Assembly (NCBI GenBank): GCA_009781125.1
Contig: WQYS01000065.1
Coordinates: 1 to 10,166, forward strand
Reading direction: 5' to 3'
Source of the DNA: Acidobacteriaceae bacterium
GTDB taxonomy: Bacteria; Acidobacteriota; Terriglobia; Terriglobales; Acidobacteriaceae
DNA length: 10,166 nucleotides
Under the pieces are notes generated by a model. It worked only from the letters and a program-made list of their open reading frames with translations. It had not been told where the DNA came from and did not search any database. A program made the translations under genes and the position numbers. Shown in pieces: positions 1 through 5,660 of this stretch (its first letter is position 1; every line of letters begins with the position of its first letter).

Positions 1-364
1 GCCGCCGGTATTCGAAGCGGAGAGTCTGCCTGCCGCGCTCGGTTGCTGTAAATCGCCAGAGGTCGAGTCCGCCTCCGTGCGGGTCGGTTCCTGGCGCAGA
101 CAAGCGATTATCCTGCCTCAGAACCGCCCGCGAGACCGGCATTACCGACCAGGTAAAGTCGTTGCGTGGATTTGTATGCAGCCGCACTTCGAGCGTCTGG
201 CCAGGTTGCAGATAGATTAGCCGTCCGGAGTTTGTATCTGACACGACCACCGAGGCAGGACTCCGGGATTCGGCCTGATGGGTTGATGGCTGGGATTGCG
301 CCGAGCTGCATAAGAGCACTCCCGTGACTGCCAACACCATTGTTTTTATAAAGATTCCAGCCAT
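1..364 (-). CDS. Secreted chagasin-type (I42) cysteine protease inhibitor, partial
   Basis: The minus-strand frame is open from an ATG at 364 to the left edge: 121 codons, C-terminus missing. Residues 1-22 look like a signal peptide (Lys-7, hydrophobic core 9-19, cleavage after S-S-A22). C19 is preceded by Leu-Leu, so it is not a good lipobox. The mature part resembles chagasin/I42: a strand followed by a G-Q-T-L-E-V-R-L segment (55-62), N65-P66...W72 at the place of the NPTTG(Y/F)xW loop, a G97-G98-G99 loop near the family's GxGG loop, and T-L-R-F-E-Y-R-R at 114-121, matching the strand before the usual RPW loop, which would lie just outside. Family members block papain-like cysteine peptidases by inserting three loops into the active-site cleft. 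The first loop is degenerate here (NPRND for NPTTG), so inhibition is plausible but unproven. A purine-rich GGGAAGGGAAG precedes the start. The gene is divergent from the histidine kinase. Confidence 0.72.
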   Translation of the reverse strand, partial: MAGIFIKTMVLAVTGVLLCSSAQSQPSTHQAESRSPASVVVSDTNSGRLIYLQPGQTLEVRLHTNPRNDFTWSVMPVSRAVLRQDNRLSAPGTDPHGGGLDLWRFTATERGRQTLRFEYRR

Positions 365-389
365 TGTTCTTCCCTTCCCTTCGTCCCCT

Positions 390-498
390 TTGCTTGTCAT
401 TCCGTAGGAATCTGCTTTTGTTTGACTTGCCGCTTCATATCCACGGAGGAGACCTGCTGCAAATGTAGAAAAGCAGATCCCTGCGGGATGACAAGCAA
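390..498. repeat. Pair of REP-like palindromes in inverted orientation
   Basis: Two 30-base arms, 390-419 and 469-498, are inverted copies matching at 27 of 30 positions and separated by 49 bases. Each arm contains its own small hairpin: ATTCC-GTA-GGAAT at 399-411 in the left arm and ATCCC-TGC-GGGAT in the right arm. Two of the three differences (401 and 409) are partners in the same stem, so a T-A pair in one copy is a C-G pair in the other. The third difference is in the loop. This is the layout of a paired REP element (BIME-like) or a very small MITE. Similar CATTCC...GGAATC repeats are, to my knowledge, dispersed in some acidobacterial genomes, but copy number cannot be judged from one window. 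It lies in the divergent gap between the inhibitor and kinase genes. Confidence 0.7.
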
Positions 499-526
499 TG
501 AGAAAAGCTATACTTCCCTGAGAACT

Positions 527-1471
527 ATGAACATCACACGCCGCAGCGGAGCCATTGCCTTCTTCATCACCCTGGGCGCGCTTCTGGTGGCCGGAGTCAC
601 CATCAACAGCGCGTGGATCGTGCTTCATGCGCGCACCGTTGCTATTACGTTCGTCGGCGTCCTGCTCTTCTCGGCGCTGATTACCGGCGTGGTGCTGAAC
701 ACGGTCTTTCTGGTCCGCGAGGTCCGCCGCAACGAGCGCCAGGACTCCTTCATCAACGCCGTGACCCATGAACTGAAGACTCCCATTGCCTCCACGCGGT
801 TGTATCTGGAGACGCTGCTGCGCCTCAAGGTCGATGAGGATCAGCGCCAGCAGTTCTACAGGATCATGCTCGCCGACGCCGACCGGCTTCTGTCCACCGT
901 CGATCAGGTTCTCAAGGCCGGTGAGCTCAGCCAGAAGAAACGGCAGCAGATCCGCGCCATTGTCGATCTTGAGGCGCTCGTCGCCGACTGCATCGCCATC
1001 ACCCGCGAGCGGCACCATCTAAACGCCGAAGCGATTCAACTCGCGCCCGTTGCCGGAGCCGTGCGCGTGTTCGGCGTTGCCGAAGACCTGCGCACGGCTG
1101 CGCTGAACCTGCTCGACAACGCGGTTAAGTATTCCCCCGAGGGCGTCCACGTGCGCTGCTCTATCGAGACGAAGCATTCGGCTTCAGCAAAATGGGCAGA
1201 GTTCCGAGTCACCGACTCCGGCATTGGACTGCCGCCCAACCAGTCCAGGCGCATCTTCAATCGCTTTTACAGGGTTCCGGGCCGTTCCATGCTTCGGATC
1301 AAAGGCACCGGGCTGGGGTTGTTCCTGGTTCGCAGCATTGCGCGTCAGCATGGAGGCGACGCCACGGCCTCCAGTCCCGGCATCAGCAAGGGAACAACAA
1401 TTACGCTGACTCTGCCGCTGGCCAATCCCGCGACTGTTCCGGAGGCAGTCGCAACCACCTCAGCCGGTTGA
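527..1471 (+). CDS. Membrane sensor histidine kinase with minimal sensor region
   Basis: It autophosphorylates on His and passes phosphate to the adjacent regulator. From the ATG at 527 it has 314 residues. Two hydrophobic segments (about 9-33 and 37-62) are joined by only a few residues, so there is almost no periplasmic domain, and no HAMP or PAS domain is evident. The HisKA segment follows at once, with F-I-N-A-V-T-H-E-L-K-T-P (His-81, codon 767-769). The HATPase_c domain has the N box (L-L-D-N-A-V-K-Y-S), G1 (D-S-G-I-G-L), F box (F-N-R-F-Y) and G2 (G-T-G-L-G-L). Open frame extends to a TTG at 422 and an ATG at 488, but the extra residues are hydrophilic and Cys-rich and are encoded partly by the REP-like repeat, so 527 is preferred. 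There is no clear ribosome site. A TATACT at 509-514 could be a -10 giving a very short leader. The tiny loop suggests sensing within the membrane or via a partner protein. Confidence 0.9.
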   Translation: MNITRRSGAIAFFITLGALLVAGVTINSAWIVLHARTVAITFVGVLLFSALITGVVLNTVFLVREVRRNERQDSFINAVTHELKTPIASTRLYLETLLRLKVDEDQRQQFYRIMLADADRLLSTVDQVLKAGELSQKKRQQIRAIVDLEALVADCIAITRERHHLNAEAIQLAPVAGAVRVFGVAEDLRTAALNLLDNAVKYSPEGVHVRCSIETKHSASAKWAEFRVTDSGIGLPPNQSRRIFNRFYRVPGRSMLRIKGTGLGLFLVRSIARQHGGDATASSPGISKGTTITLTLPLANPATVPEAVATTSAG

Positions 1472-1484
1472 GTATCCTAATCCA

Positions 1485-2213
1485 ATGTCAGAAGCTCCCC
1501 GCATCGTTGTCGTCGAAGATGAAGAACACCTGGCTCAGGGATTGCTGTTCAACCTGCGCGCCGAAGGCTACCTCACCCATCATGAGAGCGACGGCGACAA
1601 GGCGCTCGACTATCTGCTGACCACCAGGGAACCCATCAGCGCCATCGTGCTCGACTGCATGCTGCCGGGAACGGACGGCTTCGACATAGCTCGCGCTCTG
1701 CGCAAGGCGCAGCACTTTACTCCGGTGCTGATGCTGACGGCACGCTCGCGTCCGCAGGACGTGCTGGAAGGCATCGAGGCCGGCGCGGACGACTATCTGG
1801 CCAAGCCCTTCGACCTCAGCATTCTGCTGGTCCGGATCAAGTCGCTGCTGCGGCGCACGGCGTGGCAGAGCGAACAGCCGCCCGCTGCATCCGGTTCCGG
1901 CGACGGCGCAGAGTACAGCTTCAAGCAGCGCACCATCCGATTCAATCAGCTTGAGCTGATCGCGCCGGACCGCACCGTTCACCTCACCGTCATGGAGGCG
2001 GACCTGCTCCGCTACCTCACCGACCGCGAAGGCCAGATCATCTCGCGCAAGGACATCCTCGACCAGGTATGGCATGTTCATGCCGATACCGACACGCGCG
2101 CCATCGACAACTTCATCGTTCGCCTGCGCCGCTACATAGAGGACGATCCCGCCAATCCGCAGCACCTGGTCACGGTGCGAGGCGTTGGCTACCGGTTCAT
2201 CGCCAACCCATAA
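1485..2213 (+). CDS. OmpR/PhoB-family response regulator
   Basis: DNA-binding partner of the upstream kinase, 242 residues, the usual length for this family. Receiver domain about 5-120: acidic pair E11-D12, phospho-acceptor D57 in I-V-L-D-C-M-L-P, switch Thr-85 in L-M-L-T-A-R, Tyr-104 and conserved Lys-107 in L-A-K-P-F-D. After a linker (about 122-140) comes a winged-helix effector domain with the typical recognition-helix pattern T-R-A-I-D-N-F-I-V-R-L-R-R and the wing V-R-G-V-G-Y-R-F near the C-terminus. The start lies 13 bases after the kinase stop, so the two are almost certainly one transcript. No Shine-Dalgarno is visible before this ATG, suggesting translational coupling or a non-SD start. 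The target genes cannot be read from the sequence. Confidence 0.95.
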   Translation: MSEAPRIVVVEDEEHLAQGLLFNLRAEGYLTHHESDGDKALDYLLTTREPISAIVLDCMLPGTDGFDIARALRKAQHFTPVLMLTARSRPQDVLEGIEAGADDYLAKPFDLSILLVRIKSLLRRTAWQSEQPPAASGSGDGAEYSFKQRTIRFNQLELIAPDRTVHLTVMEADLLRYLTDREGQIISRKDILDQVWHVHADTDTRAIDNFIVRLRRYIEDDPANPQHLVTVRGVGYRFIANP

Positions 2214-2250
2214 CTTGCAAAATCAGTTCAATGCTGTACGACAATGTATG

Positions 2251-2283
2251 ATTATGTCATAATTGTTGTTATGAATGTCATAA
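2251..2283. promoter_or_regulatory. Twin palindromes, candidate antitoxin operator
   Basis: Two inverted repeats share the half-site TTATG/CATAA: ATTATG-T-CATAAT at 2251-2263 (perfect 6-base arms, 1-base centre) and TTATG-AATGT-CATAA at 2269-2283. Their centres are 19 bases apart. The second covers the ATG at 2271, and a -10-like TATGAT (2247-2252) abuts the first. Ribbon-helix-helix antitoxins commonly autorepress by binding paired short palindromes over their own promoter, so this fits autoregulation of the following gene. Binding is inferred, not shown. Confidence 0.5.
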
Positions 2284-2555
2284 AGGCACGAACCTCTCAT
2301 GTCTTCACAATCAGCTTTCCCGAAGACCTTGCTGCCGAAGTCAAGGAGGTCGCGCAAAAGGAAAGCAGGAACATCAGCGAATTGTTTCGTGAAGCCTTTC
2401 GGATCTACCGTGCAGAGCGTCTTCAGCAAAGACTTTCGGCAACCCGTGCAGCCGTAACGGCGCGAAGTAAAGAAGCTTATAACGAAGATGACGTCGAGCG
2501 GCTAGTCGATGAAATTCGCGCGGAACTGCACAGCAAAGGACGGCGCCGGGCGTGA
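2271..2555 (+). CDS. Ribbon-helix-helix (CopG/ParD-like) antitoxin-type protein
   Basis: A 94-residue protein from the ATG at 2271. An in-frame ATG at 2244 adds nine residues but would put the twin palindromes inside the coding region, so 2271 is preferred. The N-terminal part has the ribbon-helix-helix layout: a short strand (H-V-F-T-I-S-F-P), helix E-D-L-A-A-E-V-K-E-V-A-Q-K, a turn with S-R-N-I-S-E, then helix L-F-R-E-A-F-R-I-Y. The rest is charged and helical, ending in a Lys/Arg-rich tail (S-K-G-R-R-R-A), like the toxin-wrapping tail of type II antitoxins. The stop overlaps an 11-codon frame that looks like the beginning of a PIN-domain toxin; no intact toxin follows. It could be a free-standing repressor, a protective orphan antitoxin or a decaying module. 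No Shine-Dalgarno is obvious. Confidence 0.75.
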   Translation: MNVIKARTSHVFTISFPEDLAAEVKEVAQKESRNISELFREAFRIYRAERLQQRLSATRAAVTARSKEAYNEDDVERLVDEIRAELHSKGRRRA

Positions 2556-2587
2556 TCGTTGTCGTCAATCTCAACCGGTTATTTTGA
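2552..2587 (+). pseudogene. Possible N-terminal remnant of a PIN-domain toxin
   Basis: A GTG at 2552 overlaps the antitoxin stop by four bases (GTGA), the spacing typical of coupled antitoxin-toxin pairs. It reads M-I-V-V-V-N-L-N-R-L-F and then stops at 2585-2587. PIN toxins usually begin with a motif like M-I-V-V-L-D-T-N-V-L-F: here the hydrophobic strand, the second Asn and the final Leu-Phe fit, but the catalytic Asp is Asn. Only about 80 bases separate this stop from the next gene, too little for a PIN domain. The match is short and could be chance, so this is a tentative call resting on position plus motif. Confidence 0.3.
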
Positions 2588-2607
2588 ATGTCCGGTATCG
2601 ACTGCTC

Positions 2608-2636
2608 AGCACGGAAACCGCTCCGGGCCGTGCTTT
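2608..2636 (+). terminator. GC-rich hairpin followed by TTT, weak terminator or leader structure
   Basis: AGCACGG (2608-2614) pairs perfectly with CCGTGCT (2628-2634). Inside, CCG (2618-2620) can pair with CGG (2624-2626) around a 3-base loop. Only two more T residues follow the stem, so the U-tract is poor. It could end the antitoxin transcript. If so, the permease promoter would have to lie in the 31 bases before its start or be read from further upstream. A 5'-leader hairpin is an equally good explanation. Confidence 0.3.
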
Positions 2637-2667
2637 ACACTGAAATACAAGGCACTCGCCGCCCATC

Positions 2668-5031
2668 ATGCGGATCCTTACACGCTACATTCTCCGCGAG
2701 GTTACCTCTCACGCGCTGCTCGGCGGAGCGCTCTTTACCTTCGTGCTCTTTATGAGCAACCTGGGCGCTATCGTTGCGCTTGTGGTCCGGCAGTCTGCTT
2801 CGCTGATGGATGTCGCGCGCATCCTTGCCTATCTGCTGCCCGGCTTTCTGAACGTCACCATTCCCATGGCCGTGCTGGCGGGCATCCTGTTTGGCCTCTC
2901 GCGCCTGGCCGCCGACTCGGAGATCACCGCCATGCGCACCTCCGGCATGGGAGCGCTCGACTTTGTGCGCATTGTCTCTATTGCCTCGCTGTTTGCTGTT
3001 GCTTTGGGACTGTTCAACTCGCTGTACCTGGCGCCACGGGCCGCCGCCGCTACGCTGGAACTCGACTCGCTCAAATCCCAGCAAGCCTCCTTCGAGGTCG
3101 AGCCGCGCGTCTTTTACGAGGACTTCAAAAACTACGTCCTTTATATTCAGGATGTCCATCCCGCTACGGGAGCGGCGCTCTGGCGCCACATCTTTCTGGC
3201 TGACCTGACACACCCGGCCACTCCGAACATCACCACAGCCGACCAGGCCGTCGTCGTCGGCAACGATCCGGATCGCATACACCTGCATCTGATCGACGGC
3301 ACTCAGCACGAGACCTTGCCCGGCGATCCGAACCACTACAACATCTCCACCTTCCAATCCACCGATCTGCCGATCCAGACCGGATCGCAGCAGAAGTCGC
3401 ACCTGAGCCGCGTCGATACGGCCATCTTCGCGCTCCCGCTCGGGGAGCTCTGGCGGCTTCGCAACGCTACGGCCAGCACCATCTACGGCCCGTCCATGCA
3501 CGTCTACCGCATCGAGCTGAACCGGCGCTTCTCCTATCCCTTCGCCTGTATTGTTCTCATGCTGATTGGCGTGCCGCTGGGACTCTCCTCCAAGCGCGGA
3601 GGCAAGTCCACGGGCTTCGTCCTGACCATCGCGCTTGTCTTTATTTATTACTTTCTTTCGTTGCTGGGCCTTGCCTTAGCCCGGAACGGCAAGCTCCCGC
3701 CGTTCTGGGGAGTCTGGGGCGCAAACATTGTCTTCGCTGTTGTAGGCGCTCTGCTGCTCTTGCAGATGTCGCGCGGCAGCTTCGCGCTTCCGTTCCTCTC
3801 ACCTACGGGAGCTATGCTGAACAGGCTGCTGCCACGCCTCGCGCGCAACGGCAAGTCCGAAGGCAATGGCCTTGATGCCTCCACCACGCTACACCGCTTT
3901 CGCCGGGCGCTCAGGCTACAATTTCCGTTGCTGCTCGACGAGTACGTCATTCGCGAGTACATCAGCAACTTTGTGCAGGTTCTGCTTATATTCTCTACGC
4001 TGTTCCTGATATTTACCTTCTTCGAACTGATGGGTGACATCATCCGCAACGGCATCAAGTTTGTCACCGTCGCCGACTATCTCTTCAACCTGATTCCCTT
4101 CATCCTCTACAACGTCACGCCTCTGTGCGCTCTGGTGGCCGTGCTGCTCACCTTCGGAACTCTCTCGCGCACCTCCGAGATCACCGCCATGAAAGCCACC
4201 GGCGTGAGTCTTTACCGCATCGTGACGCCGGTGCTATTGGCTACGCTGGTGATCTCGGTCGGCCTGTTTGTCTTCGACGAGTTTTACCTTCCAGCCGCCA
4301 ACCGGCGTCAGGAGGCGCTGCGCGAGACCATCAAAAACAAGCCTGCGCGCACCTTCCTGCGGCCCGACCGCCAGTGGATCTCCGGCCAGACGGGCGCGAA
4401 CGGCGACCCGGCGCGCATCTTTTACTATCAATACTTCGACAAAGACAGAAGCGCCTTTGCCAACCTGACCGTCTTCGAGTTCGACGCCAACAACTTCGCG
4501 CTTCGCCGCCGCATCTTCGCAACCACTGCCCACTGGGACGACCACGGCAGCCAGTGGGCCTTCGAGAACGGCTGGCAGCGCACCTTCGCCGGTGAGACCG
4601 TTGCCTCATACGAACCCTTCGCGCAGACGACCTTCCCGGAGATTCGCGAGCAGCCAGGTTACTTCGTCAAGGAGGACCGCCCGTCGCAGGAGATGTCCTA
4701 CGGCGAACTATCCACCTACATCGCGGACCTCAAGCAGTCGGGCTTCGACACCCGGCGGCTCAACCTGCAACTCAACCGCAAACTGGCCTACCCGCTGATT
4801 ACGCTGGTGATGGCGATGATCGCCATTCCCTTCTCGCTCACCATGGGCAAGCGTGGCTCGCTGGCCGGCATCGCCATTGCTATAGGATTGGCTATCACCT
4901 ACTGGGTCGTCGATGGGGTCTTTACGGCCATGGGCGGCGTCGCCATCCTTCCCGCCATGATGGCCGCCTGGACGCCGGACGTTCTGTTCGCCATCGCCGG
5001 AACCTATCTGCTGCTGCGCACGCCGACTTAA
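2668..5031 (+). CDS. Single-chain LptF-LptG (YjgP/YjgQ) lipopolysaccharide export permease
   Basis: LptF and LptG are normally separate permeases of about 350-370 residues that, with LptB2, lift LPS out of the inner membrane into the Lpt bridge. Here 787 residues hold two full halves, about 1-370 and 421-787, joined by a polar linker. Each half has the family layout of three membrane segments, a periplasmic beta-rich domain and three more segments: about 12-38, 55-78, 98-122, then 291-306, 316-335, 348-366; and 433-453, 472-497, 517-540, then 708-726, 731-750, 758-784. The halves align at S-E-I-T-A-M-R-T-S-G (84-93) with S-E-I-T-A-M-K-A-T-G (503-512), a cytoplasmic coupling region, and at I-E-L-N-R-R-F-S-Y-P (282-291) with L-Q-L-N-R-K-L-A-Y-P (700-709). 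The frame is unbroken with no internal start needed. I cannot say which half corresponds to LptF. No ATPase gene lies beside it; LptB would be encoded elsewhere. The ribosome site is weak. Confidence 0.9.
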   Translation: MRILTRYILREVTSHALLGGALFTFVLFMSNLGAIVALVVRQSASLMDVARILAYLLPGFLNVTIPMAVLAGILFGLSRLAADSEITAMRTSGMGALDFVRIVSIASLFAVALGLFNSLYLAPRAAAATLELDSLKSQQASFEVEPRVFYEDFKNYVLYIQDVHPATGAALWRHIFLADLTHPATPNITTADQAVVVGNDPDRIHLHLIDGTQHETLPGDPNHYNISTFQSTDLPIQTGSQQKSHLSRVDTAIFALPLGELWRLRNATASTIYGPSMHVYRIELNRRFSYPFACIVLMLIGVPLGLSSKRGGKSTGFVLTIALVFIYYFLSLLGLALARNGKLPPFWGVWGANIVFAVVGALLLLQMSRGSFALPFLSPTGAMLNRLLPRLARNGKSEGNGLDASTTLHRFRRALRLQFPLLLDEYVIREYISNFVQVLLIFSTLFLIFTFFELMGDIIRNGIKFVTVADYLFNLIPFILYNVTPLCALVAVLLTFGTLSRTSEITAMKATGVSLYRIVTPVLLATLVISVGLFVFDEFYLPAANRRQEALRETIKNKPARTFLRPDRQWISGQTGANGDPARIFYYQYFDKDRSAFANLTVFEFDANNFALRRRIFATTAHWDDHGSQWAFENGWQRTFAGETVASYEPFAQTTFPEIREQPGYFVKEDRPSQEMSYGELSTYIADLKQSGFDTRRLNLQLNRKLAYPLITLVMAMIAIPFSLTMGKRGSLAGIAIAIGLAITYWVVDGVFTAMGGVAILPAMMAAWTPDVLFAIAGTYLLLRTPT

Positions 5032-5059
5032 AGTTTCAGGCTAAGTGCGGCAATCATCG

Positions 5060-5323
5060 TCATCTTTTTATGGCAACGTCGTATTCCAGCAGCATCCGCA
5101 CGTAGCGCGTGTAAGGAATCCCTTTCGATTTGGCCTTGATCTTTACCGCGTCCAACAACGCTGACGGCAGCCGCATGTTCAGCGCGGCAGACTTCGGCTC
5201 GATCTCGAAACGCATCGGCCTGAAGCCAGAAAGATCGTACTGCGACATATCCGCTGTAGCCACAAAAGTTTCAGCGTCATGGTCGCTGCCGAAGGACGGT
5301 ATGGACTTAGATTTTGCCTTCAT
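5060..5323 (-). CDS. CopG-family antitoxin (PF12441-like) of a BrnT module
   Basis: An 87-residue protein. The start at 5323 is chosen because AAGGAG sits about ten bases upstream; the frame can be extended further but only into the toxin gene. The layout matches the CopG antitoxin family paired with BrnT/HigB-like toxins: a basic N-terminus with S-I-P-S-F, an acidic stretch, a Y-D-L-S-G-F motif, then a ribbon (A-L-N-M-R-L-P) and helix-turn-helix segment L-L-D-A-V-K-I-K-A-K-S-K-G-I-P-Y-T-R-Y. It should neutralise the toxin encoded just upstream and repress the shared promoter. Its start overlaps the end of the toxin gene by 17 bases, so its ribosome site lies inside that gene and translation is probably coupled. 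The gene is convergent with the Lpt permease, with 28 bases between them. Confidence 0.85.
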   Translation of the reverse strand: MKAKSKSIPSFGSDHDAETFVATADMSQYDLSGFRPMRFEIEPKSAALNMRLPSALLDAVKIKAKSKGIPYTRYVRMLLEYDVAIKR

Positions 5324-5591
5324 AGTGATCAATCTCCTTCTGGTGCATGTACCGGGCGCTGATGGGACGCAGCCTGGTTTGGCCTTCGATCTCACGAAGC
5401 GTGAACACAAGAAAAACATAGCGTCCAACAAGTGATCTTCCTATGGCCAGCATGTGTGGTTCATCGGAGTGAGGAACGTTCATCACAGCAGGCGTTCCTA
5501 ATAAAACCTGTTCAATCACTTCCCGGGACACGCCATGCTTTCCGCATTTTGGCCAATTGCCGCTGTCCCAGTCGAACCCCGCAACTTTCAT
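5307..5591 (-). CDS. brnT: BrnT-family ribonuclease toxin
   Basis: A 94-residue protein with the BrnT pattern: G-F-D-W-D-S-G-N-W near the N-terminus, K-C-G-K-H-G-V-S (15-22), E-V-I-E-Q-V-L in the first helix, a central H-M-L-A-I-G-R, strand Y-V-F-L-V-F-T-L-R, and the basic R-P-I-S-A-R-Y-M-H-Q-K-E near the end. BrnT is a RelE-fold ribonuclease that halts growth by cutting RNA until bound by its antitoxin. The Lys/His/Arg positions that typify the family are present, so it looks intact. As is usual for brnTA, toxin precedes antitoxin. Upstream is an AT-rich stretch with TTGACT on the minus strand (5615-5620) and an ACATATGT palindrome (5605-5612) that could be part of an autoregulated promoter, although a well-spaced -10 is not clear. 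Confidence 0.88.
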   Translation of the reverse strand: MKVAGFDWDSGNWPKCGKHGVSREVIEQVLLGTPAVMNVPHSDEPHMLAIGRSLVGRYVFLVFTLREIEGQTRLRPISARYMHQKEIDHYEGKI

Positions 5592-5660
5592 TATATTAGT
5601 ATATACATATGTGTAGTCAAGTGCGCGCTTTTTTAATTCATCCTTTAAACTGGAACCACT
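5592..5660. promoter_or_regulatory. Divergent promoter region of brnT and the FKBP gene
   Basis: This 69-base gap between divergent starts must drive both genes. It is strikingly AT-rich next to the toxin start (5591-5612). On the minus strand it holds TTGACT at 5615-5620, with TAATAT or TATAAT-like words 16-19 bases downstream, very close to the toxin ATG. The self-complementary ACATATGT at 5605-5612 is a candidate repressor half-site pair. On the plus side only a short GGAA (5652-5655) lies before the FKBP start, and no clear -35/-10 pair is seen. Confidence 0.4.

Noticed and set aside
108..311. A 67-codon minus-strand frame near the left edge
   Set aside because: It overlaps in another frame the partial I42 inhibitor gene, which has a signal peptide and family motifs.
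422..526. N-terminal extension of the histidine kinase from TTG at 422 or ATG at 488
   Set aside because: The extra residues are polar, contain several Cys and are encoded partly by the right arm of the REP-like repeat; the first membrane helix follows the ATG at 527.
1459..1472. Near-palindrome CTCAGCC/GGTTGAG over the kinase stop codon
   Set aside because: It has no loop and no T-tract and lies in an operon junction, so terminator or operator status is unsupported.
1488..2165. A 225-codon open frame antisense to the response regulator
   Set aside because: It mirrors a GC-rich gene with strong codon bias; the sense strand has unmistakable receiver and winged-helix motifs, while the antisense product shows no domain.
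2635..3501. A 288-codon minus-strand frame under the LptF half
   Set aside because: It is antisense to clear membrane-domain coding sequence and is an Arg/Gly/Asp-rich shadow with no recognisable motif.
5032..5059. Search for a bidirectional terminator between the convergent permease and antitoxin genes
   Set aside because: No stem-loop with a T-tract is visible in the 28-base gap.
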